Source of the DNA: Lamellibrachia columna
Lineage: Eukaryota > Annelida > Polychaeta > Sabellida > Siboglinidae
DNA length: 64,000 nt
Direction of reading: 5' to 3'
Assembly (NCBI GenBank): GCA_963662155.1
Contig: OY759262.1
Span: 56,531,990 to 56,595,989, forward strand
Shown: positions 32,914 through 44,765 of the stretch, piece by piece
How the letters are laid out: every line of letters starts with the position of its first letter
Numbering within the stretch: the first letter of the stretch is position 1
Notes under the pieces: generated by a model
Database searches by the model: none
Seen by the model: the letters and a program-made list of their open reading frames with translations, nothing else
What the model was told of the DNA's origin: nothing
Position numbers and translations under genes: made by a program

Positions 32914-34007
32914 TGGCGCCGAGGAAAGAACAACCACTTAGGACGGTCTACTTCGATCCGAAAAGGGTAGGTAGTTATGGCGGAGTCGATACCTTGCGAC
33001 GCGTCACGCGCATGCCACGAAAAAGGGTTGCGGAATGGTTGTCGGAACAGGACGCCTATACCCTACACAAGCCGGCTAGACGTCATTTCAAGAGACGACG
33101 CGTCATCGTGGGTGGTCTACGTCAGGCCGATCTCGTCGATCTGTCGCAGTTGAAAAAGGACAACAACGGTATGACCTTTCCCCTCACGGTGATCGACGTC
33201 TTCTCGAAAGTGGCCTGGTGTTTTCCCATGAAGAACAAGTCCGCGGCGTCATTGGTAGCTGCGCTTGATAGTACGTTCAGCAGAGGCTGGCCAAAGACGT
33301 TGCAGACAGACCAAGGACTGGAATTTCTGAATAAATCCGTTCAGGCTCTATTGAAGAAGCACGGCATCCATCACTTCTCCACGCACAACGCGGAGACGAA
33401 GGCGAGCATCGTGGAAAGATTCAACAGAACGTTGAAGACGCGCATGTGGCGATACTTCACGAAACACCAGACGTGGCGATACATCGACGTCCTTCAGGAC
33501 TTGGTGCAATCGTACAACAACACCCCCCCACCGCAGTATCGGTATGGCTCCGTCACAGGTGAGTTACCAGAATCAAGAACAGGTGTGGCAGCGTCTGTAC
33601 GGACACGACGGTAAGGGCGTGCCCAAGTTGCGCGTGTCGGATCGCGTGCGCATCAGCAAGTACAAAGGTAAGTTCGAAAAAGGCTACGCGGCGAATTGGA
33701 GCGAAGAGATGTTCACGATACACGAGGTTCATCCGTCCGATCCGCCCGTGTATCGATTGAGAGACGATCTCGGCGAAGTGCTTGAAGGCACCTTCTCCGA
33801 AATGGAGCTGCAGAAGGTGTCGGTACCCGCCGATAAACTGTACTACGTGGAAGCGGTACTGCAGCGTCGTAAGGTAGGTAGACGAACGGAGGCTTTGGTG
33901 AAATGGTTCGGCTACCCCTCCAAATTCAACAGCTGGATCGATGCCAAGGCACTCGTCCACTCTACTATAAAGACTAGCCACGCGTACGGTGACACTTCAT
34001 TCGAGAA

Positions 34008-34011
<4 letters not shown>
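32913..34011 (+). pseudogene. Polinton integrase (rve fold) with C-terminal chromodomain, one frameshift
   Basis: Retroviral-type integrase that inserts the element and creates the 6-bp duplication. Start MAPRKEQPLRTVYFDPKRVG (ATG 32913). Catalytic triad by position: D in LRQADLVDLS, D in LQTDQGLEF, E in KASIVERFNRTLK. The frame breaks in a C7 run near 33525. The continuation MAPSQVSYQNQEQVW, an SH3-like DNA-binding part and a chromodomain (YYVEAVLQRRKV ... ALVKWFGYPSKFNSWID) ends at TGA 34009-34011, overlapping the next ATG. The chromodomain suggests targeting to methylated histones. All functional parts are visible, and a homopolymer error could explain the single break. Confidence 0.92.
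33961..33974 (+). promoter_or_regulatory. TATA-type promoter TCTACTATAAAGAC
   Basis: Lies within the last codons of the integrase gene, 34-47 bp before the ATG at 34008. It is nearly identical to the polymerase promoter word at 26988. Confidence 0.55.
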
Positions 34012-34530
<519 letters not shown>

Positions 34531-34532
<2 letters not shown>

Positions 34533-35466
34533 TTTCTACCTGACACTGCCTAGCAACGCTTCCATGAAGATGTATCCCGACAATACGTTGGCTCATTACA
34601 TCACCGACTTACCTCGACGTATCGATCTGACTGGCGAGTGGGAATGCGGGTTGGCAGAGATACAGTACCCGCATACTTGGTACAACATAGGAATGTACGA
34701 CACCTGGTTCTTCCTTAACGAGACGATTGCTATGGGTCTAACCCCGAGTGCGAAGATCAGTGCTGGATATTACAAGTCTCCCATGACATTGATGAACCAA
34801 GTTAACAAGGGACTGATCACTATGGTGACGGATAAGGTGCGGGCAAAATTGAGCTACAGCGCCATCACTCAAAAAATGACATTGCACATGACACCAGGCA
34901 CCGAGTTCACTGTACCTCACCGCAGTGCATTGGGAAGAATGTTAGGATTCGAACCGTCGGTGGTCAGCAGTCCGCCATCGGTAGCATCAGCAGGACCATC
35001 GGTACTAGGATCAATTATGTCAGCAATAACAACAGCAACAGAGATGAAAAGCACGGACGAGAACCCGAGACTAGGTGGAAGGCATATCGGTCTCACACCG
35101 TCGGCTGCCGTGTTTTTGCCACCCAAAGAGACTCCCGATGGTCCGTATACCTACCGTAAAGAGGCCAAACACGTGGTGCAGATGGATTAAGGGTTCGATA
35201 CCATATACGTCTACACGGACGTCGTGGAGTCTCGTATATTAGGTGATAGTGTTGCACCTTTGTTGCGAGCCCTCCCGGTTGGCGGAAGTCACGGCGAAAC
35301 GGTATCCGATAGGTTCACTAACATTCACTACGTGCCTCTGTTGTACTCGCACTTCAAGTCGATCGAGATCGATATAAGAGACGACACCGGACGGCGCGTG
35401 CCATTCGAGTACGGTAGAGTGACCGTGACACTTCATATTCGACGGCGCAGGACCGGACTGTTCTGA
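34531..35466 (+). pseudogene. Penton-like (single jelly-roll) minor capsid protein, one in-frame stop
   Basis: Vertex capsid protein of the Polinton virion module. The first ATG is 34564 (MKMYPDNTLAHYITDLPRRI). The in-frame codons just upstream (from 34531, reading FYLTLPSNAS) look like the family's usual N-terminus, so the original start was probably lost at about 34528. Conserved pieces follow: GEWECGLAEIQYPHTWYN and LGRMLGFEP, with a Ser/Pro/Thr-rich insert (about residues 140-170). TAA at 35188-35190 interrupts. The same frame continues DTIYVYTDVVE, ILGDSVAPLLR and a basic C-terminus to TGA 35464. Apart from the lost start, one nonsense codon separates it from an open gene. Confidence 0.8.
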
Positions 35467-35468
35467 AG

Positions 35469-35888
35469 ATGAATTACAACGAGTATTAAGCGCGTCAGGC
35501 TGGTGGTGCACTGCCCTACTTCGCCGGTGCCCAATACCAGCGGGGTCACGGACTAGGCAGTCTGTTCGGAGGTCTGTTGCGTAGCGCCATGCCACTCATC
35601 AAGAGAGGTGCCGTGGTGTTGGAAAAGGGGGCGTTGAAGACTGGCGTGCGCATAGCCGACGACGTCATGCCTGGACAGAGCATAAAAAGGGCAACCAAAC
35701 GACGCGTCGCGGATGCCGGTAGGAATCTGATGCGTGGTCTTTTGGCTCCTGGCGTGCGAGCTCGTAAACGTATAAAACGCGCGCCGGCGAAGAAAGGAGT
35801 CACTTTAGCAAAGAGACGACGCAAGAGACAGACGTCCACGAAATGTGAAGCCGACATATTCGATAACGACGATGGCTTTCGTATATAG
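35469..35888 (+). pseudogene. Basic minor capsid/core protein (pX/pVI-like), one early in-frame stop
   Basis: ATG at 35469 (MNYNEY), TAA at 35487-35489, then the same frame continues ARQAGGALPYFAGAQYQ, GLGSLFGGLLRSAMPLIKRG and a strongly Arg/Lys-rich C-terminus (KRATKRRVADAGRN, RKRIKRAPAKK) to TAG 35886. SLFGG-L fits the adenain cleavage pattern (M/I/L)-x-G-G-x, consistent with processing by the protease two genes downstream. The 3' end overlaps the major capsid ATG at 35872. Confidence 0.7.
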
Positions 35889-37154
35889 ACAGTCGTGCGA
35901 AGGGGTCAAGACCGAACTGGATCTCTTTACCGTACCCCCCACTCAGAACAGCATCATCGACAGCCACGTAGTGGAACATCAGCCCATGTCCTCTCTGGAC
36001 TCCGGTGGACCGATATAATTCCTCATACCCGGATCGGGCGACGATTACCTGGATCTCGCCAACACGATGCTGCACGTGCAGGCGAAGGTGACACGAGCCA
36101 ACGGAACGATCTCGACTTGGCCGACCCCGTGGGACCAGTGAATAACTGGCTGCATGCGCTGTTCAGTCAAGTCGACGTCTATCTGAACGGCACGCACGTG
36201 ACCTCTTCTACCAACACGTATGCGTATCGCGCCTACATAGAGACGCTGCTGAGCTACGGTCCCGATGCCAAGGACACGCAACTGACGAGTCAGCTGTGGC
36301 ACAAGGACACGGCCACTCGCATGGACGCCGTCGAGATAGCCGACGGACCCGCGGCTAACGTAGGGTTCGTGGCTCGACGAGAGAACATCGTAAGGAGTCG
36401 CATGGTCGATATGATGGGCCGTCTCCACGTGGATCTCTTTCTGCAGGATAAATTCCTGATCAACGGCGTCGATGTCAAGATACGACTGGTTCGTAGTAAG
36501 CCTGCTTTTGCACTTATGGCTGGTGGGCTCGACCCCGATTACAAAATACAAATCGTCAATGCCACCTTGTTTGCAAAGAAGGCCACCTTGAATCCGACCG
36601 TGCAGATGGCACACATCAAGGCTCTGGAGAAGAGCACGGTCAAGTATCCGATGCGATCAGTCGAGTGCAAGGTTTACTCCATTCCCGCTGGCACTCGGTC
36701 GCACACGTACGAGAACCTGTTCCTCGGTACCCTGCCGAAACGTCTGGTGCTGTGCTGCATCGATAACGATGCCTACAACGGTGCGTACGACAAGAATCCG
36801 TTTCACGCCAAGAACAACGCCATCAACTTCCAGACGGTGTACGTAGACGGACGACAGATACCCTCCAAACCTTTCCAGCCCAATTTCGCAGACGACCTCT
36901 TCGTCAGGAGCTACATGAGTCTGTTCTCCTCGACCGGCAAGATATGGCAGGACGAGGGGAACGGACTGACTCGCAGCGACTACCGACACGGCTACACCTT
37001 CTTCGGTTTCGACCTGACCCCCGACCAGTGCGACGGTCCCTGCTTCCATCTAGTACAAAAGGGCAACCTGCGCATAGAACTGCATTTCCGCAACGCGCTG
37101 CTGAACACCGTGCTGGAAATAGACAAGAACCGCAACATCATCTACGACTACTGA
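35872..37154 (+). pseudogene. Major capsid protein (double jelly-roll), one stop and one frameshift near the N-terminus
   Basis: Hexon-like major capsid protein of Polintons/adintoviruses. ATG 35872 reads MAFVYRQSCEGVKTELDLFT. TAA at 36016-36018 interrupts, the frame resumes FLIPGSGDDYLDL, and a frameshift near 36105 moves to the long open part: DLADPVGPVNNWLHALFSQV, VYLNGTHVTSSTNTYAYRAY, RSYMSLFSSTGKI, LHFRNALLNTVLEIDKNRNI, stop TGA 37152-37154. Total about 427 codons, a normal size. The distal 350 residues are uninterrupted. It lies directly upstream of the protease (two bases apart). Confidence 0.92.
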
Positions 37155-37155
37155 G

Positions 37156-37610
37156 ATGGACACCCTGCAGATCGCTAGACTACTGGCGATGGACCCGCGC
37201 GCCAGATCGATATTTCGCGGCGTCGTACCCAAAGACGGACTACCCACGACGATAGACGGCGCTCTGCCCGCTGCCTTCGTGTGCAACACCGACGACGGCG
37301 ACGAACCGGGCGAACATTGGATAGCGCTGTACCTGGCCGCCGACGGACGCGGCGATTACTTCTGCTCGTACGGTCTGCCGCCACGACACACTGCGTTCCG
37401 CACCTTCCTGAACGAACATTGTTCCGATTGGACTCATAATAGCAAGAGGCTTCAGAGTCCTCTGTCTAACGTTTGTGGACAATATTATGTTGCTTTTGTA
37501 TTGCTTCGTTGCATTCCGGCATTCCGGTGAGAACTTTTGTTAACATATTCGGCACAGATCTAGTAGCTAACGATTGCCGCGTATTTGATTGGCTTAAACA
37601 GCTGCGGTAA
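37156..37610 (+). pseudogene. Adenain-like cysteine protease, frameshifted by an 8-bp tandem duplication
   Basis: Maturation protease (C5/Ulp1-like fold). ATG 37156, MDTLQIARLLAMDP. Catalytic His in GEHWIALYL (residue about 54) and Cys in SNVCGQYY (about 107). The usual acidic residue in the Y-F-(D/E)-S-Y-G position is Cys here (YFCSYGLPP). Near the C-terminus, CATTCCGG occurs twice in a row (37510-37525), which throws the frame so that this ORF stops at 37530. The alternative frame reads PVRTFVNIFGTDLVANDCRV to TAA 37608-37610, the expected family ending. The last gene of the core block. Confidence 0.88.
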
Positions 37611-37664
37611 GGTAGACTGTATTATCGCTCGTCATAGTAGTAGTAGTAGTAGTAGTACATCGAT
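37611..37664. repeat. Short (TAG)n microsatellite
   Basis: About seven TAG units near 37635-37656, just past the protease. Confidence 0.85.
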
Positions 37665-37850
37665 CGAGCCTCTGGCGAGGTGGACGCACCACCCGTAAGC
37701 TCGCGACCTCTGGCGTGATGGTAAACATCCGCAAGTCGCCTCGTCATCATCGATCACCTTCGAGCCTCTGGCGAGGTGGAGACACCCCTAAGCTCGCGAC
37801 CTCTGGCGTGATGATCAACATCCGCAAGTCAAGTCATCATCATATTCATA
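37665..37850. repeat. Right copies of the CCTCTGGCG repeat family, two 96-bp units
   Basis: CGAGCCTCTGGCGAGGTGGA starts units at 37665 and 37761. Each also has CTCGCGACCTCTGGCGTGATG and AACATCCGCAAGTC. Related units lie at 26465-26600, so the family flanks the core gene block. Confidence 0.85.
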
Positions 37851-38118
37851 TTCATCATATTCATCGTAGTCGTAATCGTATTGGTGATATTACACGCTAC
37901 CCTTGATGTATCGTCATGCTGCTTGTGTTGTTCAATAAAATACGTGTGCACTCGTACCATACCGTGTTGCGTTGATTTCTCGTCTCCATTAGTCCCTTTG
38001 ATAATGACCCTATTCTTAATTGCTACGTATGGGTTAAGACCGCAAACGTCTACAGGGTGGGGTTACGACAGTTTGGGTTAGCTCCATCAGTCGATAGGGG
38101 TTAGGGTTAGCACTCCAA
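37851..38118. other. Right subterminal region: poly(A) signal and telomere-like words
   Basis: AATAAA at 37934-37939 could end the late plus-strand transcripts. From about 38031, GGGTTAG, GGGGTTAGGGTTAG and GGGGTTACG words mirror the left subterminal region. No gene. Confidence 0.6.
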
Positions 38119-38156
38119 TCAAAAAGTTGGGGTTACGATGGTTAGGGTTAGCTCCA

Positions 38157-38172
38157 GTCGCCAGGGGGCGCT
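38157..38172 (+). promoter_or_regulatory. CTCF-like motif, right TIR inner
   Basis: GTCGCCAGGGGGCGCT. Mirror image of 21167-21182. Confidence 0.5.
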
Positions 38173-38199
38173 CTAGGTGTATGCATAGGAATATAGGTC

Positions 38200-38215
38200 G
38201 CCGCCAGGGGGCGCT
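38200..38215 (+). promoter_or_regulatory. CTCF-like motif, right TIR outer
   Basis: GCCGCCAGGGGGCGCT. Mirror image of 21124-21139; one difference from the CTCF core consensus. Confidence 0.55.
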
Positions 38216-38307
38216 CACGGTACCCAGAAGGCTATGTGACCGGAAGTCACAGTAACCCTCCCTACTGGTCCCCTCTTTGGCTCGGTCATTCCGACACTAT
38301 AACTACT

Positions 38308-38313
38308 CACCAT
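38308..38313. repeat. Right target site duplication CACCAT
   Basis: Identical to the six bases left of the element (21026-21031). Confidence 0.95.
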
Positions 38314-39367
38314 GTTGAGAGTCACACGTGTAGCTCCGATCACTTCCGAAATATGAAAGAGGGCACAAACTTATTTGGTATTCTCATTATGTTTGGACGA
38401 GAAATGAATGTTGCAAAGCACGCAGTTTGAGCACAATGTTCGCGCAATAATATAGATAAAACGTATCACACTTTTTTCACCGTAAATTACACAGGTAAAA
38501 CTTGTCAAGGCTGATGTTACTGATAATTATTTTTTAATTATGAAAAGGATTAGACTCCCTGTGCCAGTGGCGTACCTAGGATCTCACAAAGGGTACGGTC
38601 AACGGGGGAGGCCAAAAGGGCGGTCAAGGGGGCGGCCAAGCGGGGAGCTTAGTCACCCATTAGTTTACCATGCTACCATGTAGCGAAGCAACGGGAAACA
38701 TACGGAAAAAAGCTAAGCCAAGGTAGGAGGGATATGGCCCAATTGCCCCCCCCCTAAATATGACACTGTCCTGAGCATTAACAACTTAACAATAGTAAAG
38801 GTTATGCTGTAAGACAAAATGCTGAAATGCCGCCGCCCCCCAACGAATAAAAGTGGTATTGATACATATTTACACTATTGTGGATATCAGAACCGGACAC
38901 TTTCGACGAATGCATCGCAGCTAAGGTCAATCGCCAGAGACATGACTCCTTTCCAAGTACTGTAGACTGTGTTTAACAGAATCAAGGGTAACATAAACAT
39001 CCGTTTAGTAGAATCAAAATGGCTGGGACGGAATCATTCCATATTCCCGTCGCGTCAAAAAGCGCCGCTTAACCCAATCACGTCCTACGCTTATTAGAGT
39101 CAAATAAACAAAAAATATGTTGTAGCTGTTACATCTTCCATGTAATGTATAACCGTGGATGGTCCTAGCAGCTATACTCGGTTTGGGACCTTTTACATTA
39201 AAACATTCGCTATCACTAATTTAGACGTTGTCACAACATATCTAGACACATACATAATTAAATATGGCGGCAGTTACGGCGGTGAAGAAACACGAATAAG
39301 CAGTCACAAAACAGTGCACGCTAAGCTTTACATAAGTATCACCGCAATAAGGCAGCTTGTCGGCAAA
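38314..39367. other. Host flank with a possible MITE, no gene
   Basis: 38565-38760 begins CAGTGGCGTACCTAGGAT and contains a G-rich then C-rich layout ending near a C9 run. This resembles widespread CAGTGGCGTA...CCCC DNA-transposon ends. Assignment is tentative. The rest shows no coding potential. Confidence 0.35.
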
Positions 39368-40545
39368 ATGCCATTGAGCGATAAAAACGTGTCAGACCCG
39401 GACTCCGAAGCAAGCGGCTCGCAAACTGGCGAAGGCAAAGTGCCGATATTGTGCGCCAGCAGTATCAGTAGCATCACAGCTATGTCAACGGTCGTAAAGA
39501 ATGTTCCATTTTCATCCAAGCTGATAATGGAAGTAGGTCAACTCAACAAGAACTGGAAGCGCTTTAAAATGGCATGGCCAAATTATTTAATATCTTCCTA
39601 CATGAAGTTTCAACCGGCAGAAGTGCCGGCCGCCACACTCAATTGCTGCCTAGCCTAGGGGAGCAGGCTATGGATGTACTACTTTACGTTACGTTACGCT
39701 ACGTTACGTTATGTTACGTTACCTTACCTTACCTTACCTAAGGGTGGTTGTTATCGTAAGATTCTTGAATTTTCCGAGTACTAAGGTCTTCATCATCTAA
39801 CAACAATTCAAGAGTTCTGGGTCCAGTTATTCTTTACAAAGGTCTACCAAATAGGCGAGAAGTTTGACTCATATACGGCAACGCTTCACAATAATATTAT
39901 CTCTAATAAGAATAACTAAAAAAAATGGAAGATAGCCTTACACGAGACAAGATTGCCGTGGGAGTTGTTAGCAAATCGACCAGAAATAGATTACTAGCTG
40001 CTGACACGCTAACGAAGAAATTGTGCAAACACATCTGCTGAGGTGATCAGAGAATGGAGTCACAAATGACCTCGCTATTACCCGCTAACACTCCACTAGA
40101 TGACGTGCACGGCGTGACGTCCAGAAGAGACCGAACTTATTCGTCCAGATCTGCAACAACGAGCTGACGTCGGCAAGCGAACGACGTACTTGGCAGTGGT
40201 ATAATCATCTGCATTAGCGGTGGCGTAGATCATGCTAGAAAGAAAGAGATGTTTCCATCGTTTGCTTAACGTTGCTCAACATGTGGTACGAGGAACCATT
40301 TCCCTAAGTTGTGTCAATCGAAAAAGGAGGGTGCATACAGTCAACCGTCAATCAGTGGACTCTGACACTGAATCAGACAAAATCGTGGATGACAGAAATC
40401 CACTTTTTGTGACCATTTTATAAGAACATGGACGACCTGTCCACACAGTCAACTCAACAAGAGAACGCATTTGCGTCGCTTTCACCATCAAGCATTAGAT
40501 AATTGTGTTCCAGTTTGATTCTGACACCCCAATGACGCCAACAAA
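39368..40545 (+). mobile_element. Degenerate Ty3/Gypsy gag fragment
   Basis: 39368-39605 reads MPLSDKNVSDPDSEAS ... PFSSKLIMEVGQLNKNWKRF, the N-terminal gag pattern (G-N-x-x-x-N-W-K-x-F). A break with a pentamer repeat follows. Then 39925-40500 gives DSLTRDKIAVGVVSKSTRNR and a decayed zinc knuckle (C-S-T-C-G-T-R-N-H). 39890-40540 aligns with 44770-45440. Several stops and shifts; inactive. Confidence 0.65.
39681..39738. repeat. ACGTT/ACCTT pentamer microsatellite
   Basis: About 11 tandem five-base units, drifting from ACGTT to ACCTT. Confidence 0.9.
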
Positions 40546-41418
40546 AATTTCAAATGTTCAATGAATGTTTCGGTGGAGTGGGAGTCACTTGCAATAGGTT
40601 GGAATGAGCTGTCTTGTGAGCATTACAAGTAACTAAAATACACTTATAGAATCGCTTTTAAACAATTTAAATCAAAGAAATAAATAGTCGCAAAATATAT
40701 TACTTTTCGAGCGATTCGCAGAAGGTTTTTCTATACTTTATGGAGTGAAAGTTTTTACACGGGACATATTAATACATTTGTTCGTACATGTTACATCTGA
40801 CATCGGGAGTTCGAAGGGCTGCTCATTTGCGGGAGCGTCGTAACCCTCTTCGAAGCCAACGGCGTAAGAAGAAAAGACGATCACGGCGATCGAAAATGGA
40901 GAAGGAGAATGAACTCTGACATACTTTTCCAGGAACCGACAACATGTATGATGTAGAAACTTCTTGTTTGCATACATGTCAACTGTAATGATCAACATAA
41001 GATATGAGCCAATCGATGATGCACCGCGCATGCCCGGCAGCCTCGTACCTGGTCGTTCCACTCGTTCACATATAGCCCACCAAACCAAACACAGTGAACG
41101 CAACAAAGAAATACGAAAGAAGCAAAGTGTTTTATTTACATAGACAAATGAATCATTACATTGAATGACTATGCACCCCGTTCTAGTTGATGGTTACTGT
41201 TCACCTTTACTGAGAGACAATATGCAATGTTCTCTGAGAGTAACTCGGTGCATAGTGTCGTCTTGTTTACCATCAAAAAGGCCCGTTCAGACAGAGTCGC
41301 TTCTTTTTCCCACTGTTAAGATAAATGTCGGAACTGGAGCTCTTTTAGTTGTTGCACCGACTCTGTGTAACTCAATCTGTACTATTGTTAAACAGGTAGG
41401 AAAATTAAAAACAATATC
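40546..41418. repeat. Composite interspersed repeat, block R2, copy 1
   Basis: Direct copy of 50408-50735 joined to 51534-52084. At about 40866 it lacks the LINE fragment that the other copy carries and so records the pre-insertion site. A short frame on either strand is open but not conserved. No gene seen. Confidence 0.85.
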
Positions 41419-43120
41419 GCAGTAAACTAAAAACCGATACGTTTAAAGTTTCTTATCCTCCATAGTTACCTGCGTACCAATCCAACTGTTAACAACTGGA
41501 ACTACTAATCGATTATGAACTTTTGTTTTGTTTTGGTGTGCTGACGAGCTTGGGTCTCCCGATTATTTTAGCGGAATAGAAATATTTTATATATTAAATT
41601 ATTAGTATTTCTATATGGAATTAATAATTACAGTTGTTATTTCGGAATAATTGGCCATGGTAGTTTTTAAGTGGAACATGAATTGTATTTTTTAATTGGT
41701 GTGTATTTGGAATTGATATAATGTAATTGATCTGAACGATACTATCACTTTTTGTATGTATGTATGTTACAAAAGTGGTAGACACGTAAGCATACTACTA
41801 AGGCTACTTCTGGTACGGCAGCACGATTGAGGGATCAGGGAAGATCACGTAGTTGACTGCGCTTGCATAGGGGATGCAAGTGATGCTCGTTTCGAGGCAA
41901 TAGTTGACGAGATAATGCACTTCCGGCACTTACGGCCCCCAAGTTGTTCATACCGTAACACGTTATGCGTCATTATAAAATAAATAATTGGTATAACTAG
42001 TATCACATTTTAATGTTAGTTGTTTTAATATATAATGAAAGTAAATGTGTTATTGTTTGTTCTCTCTATTTCAATTCCAAATGTGTTTATTTTCTTCAAT
42101 GCCATAGCGGGCAGCGTATCGTTGAGGGTCGGAAGTTAGCATTGAGGAGTACATTTTTTTAAAACCAACATGGTGGCTGACGCTACATGTGTTCCTTATA
42201 CTAAGTTCTCTCGGGCGCAATTAATTGCGAAATGTTGACGTACAGTTGCTTGCGGATGCAAACATCGTGTTCAAGCATGCGAGTGCGTGCGTCCGTTCGG
42301 CATAATTAAATTGATTGCCAGTCGAGCTGCTGGGATTTTCATTTCCATAAAGAAGTTGTCAATCACGAACGGGCGTACTCTCTTGTGAATATTGCGTCGG
42401 ACGGTCAGCTTAATCACGAATCTAACGGTGGAACGCACAATTCTCCAACTCCAATATTAGCAAAAATTGTGTCTCACCGACTTGAACATTTAATCGACGT
42501 AACAACAGCCGCCTTTCCTTGGAGGGTCTCATCAGTCCACAAACACCTATATGAATATCTTTCAAATTTAATGTACCTGTTTACAATAACTACACATTGA
42601 AAGCAAACCAAAACGAAATCTTATCTAATAACATAAGGGAACAATCGAGGCATAACATATTTGTAATACATTCAAAGCAACTTCAATGTGGTGTTGAAAC
42701 CTAATCGAGACCGTTATATATATTATATATTAACATCAATATGTAATATAAATTGTGTTAATATACATTTGTAATTTATTGTTGAATAGCTATTTAACTC
42801 AAGTATTATGTTAAATATTCTGTATCAAAGCACACCTAACTGTTACAGAGCGTAGGTTTATTTTGACTTATAACATTCAACTCCAAACAGCCTTGTCTGG
42901 GGCAAAAATGGTTGAATAATGGTCGAATATTTGAAAAGGTACTATTGTCTTGTCTTACTTAAGATACAGTCCAACCGTCCTAAGGAGTCAAACTGTCAGG
43001 GTTGTGTGCGCATGGAATGATTGCTGCTTAGTCGTATTTGGTTGGAACTGAGAGGGTTAGAGCTAGCTTTATTTATTTGGGTTATGTGATGCTGGTTATT
43101 GTGTCTTGTAGTGAGTTTCA
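41419..43120. repeat. Composite interspersed repeat, block R1, copy 2
   Basis: Matches 1021-2900 and 52085-53240 throughout. The partly open frame here (about 42385-42600, ending TTTTH) is slightly longer than in the other copies. No recognisable protein. Confidence 0.8.
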
Positions 43121-43730
<610 letters not shown>

Positions 43731-44765
43731 CGAGTTACTTTCCAAAATTCCTTGTCTTGTACGTTTTGTTTACTCCTGACATATGCATAAAAACTCTTGC
43801 TGTCATTTTTTATATTACATGCTAGTTTTTGCTCATAGCTTCTTTTAGATTTTAAAATTTCAGTTGTAGCTGACTGAAGTGCCTCTTTGTAATTTGCATA
43901 GCCTTCACCCTTTCTTGTACGTATATGAACCCTCCACATAGTTAGATTGAACACTATTTTTTAAATAGCTTCTTTCGACCGGTGTTTATTTCTAGACCGT
44001 TTTACTTGTTTTTTTCAAAATGAACAAATTTATCAATGATACTCTCAATTTCGAATATTACAATATTCCAACATTCAATTGCTGTCTTATCCATCAGCAC
44101 ATTATTCCAATCTAGCTTTGCTAAGTACTTTCTCATATCTTTGTAGATACATTTGTGGAAGTTTCTCATGTACGTTTTTATATTTTTACTTTCTGATTTT
44201 ACATTGATGTCAAAATGTTTTTGATTATGGTCACTGTTACCCAATGGTTCAAGTATTTTTCACTGTCCATTAATTCTTGTTGTGACGACAAAACTACAGC
44301 TAATACCTTATCTCCTATTGTTGGTTCTAGGACGTGCTGAGTAAGGAAGCTATCCTGAATTTAAAATATAAATTGTTGGTCCTCACCCACTGTACTCTCT
44401 AGAGATGTCCATTTTATGTGTCCATGGTTAAAATTTCCCATTATGATACATTTCCTTTAATAGCTTCCTTTATAGCGTTTTGTATTTTTAATTTAAGCAT
44501 CTCCGTTTATGTTTGGACTTCGGTAACTAATACAATTGTTCATTCTGAATTTCCTGAAACTGTTTTTCATCAAACACCTTCATCGCAAGCTCCTCTCCTT
44601 TCTAATTTTATTTCATAAGCCTGAATATATTCTTTATCATATAAAATAACTCCCCCTCCCCTTCTTCCTATTCGATCTCACCTAAACATTACGTATACTG
44701 TCAATCCTAATTCAGCATCTGTTATTTCTATGTTCGCCCATGTTTCGGTTATACCAATGATGTCA
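43731..44765 (-). mobile_element. LINE fragment (endonuclease to RT linker), minus strand
   Basis: The minus strand encodes GNSDHNQKHFDINVKSESKN, NNVLMDKTAIECWN and KSKRSYEQKLACNIKNDSKS, nearly the same as the plus-strand LINE at 63.3-63.8 kb. It has frameshifts and is truncated at 43731. Degenerate endonuclease sequence extends to about 44760. Confidence 0.8.

Larger units (their letters stand above)
38119..38307 (-). repeat. Right terminal inverted repeat, 189 bp
   Basis: Inverted partner of 21032-21220, ending CACTATAACTACT. It contains two CTCF-like motifs 43 bp apart. Confidence 0.97.
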
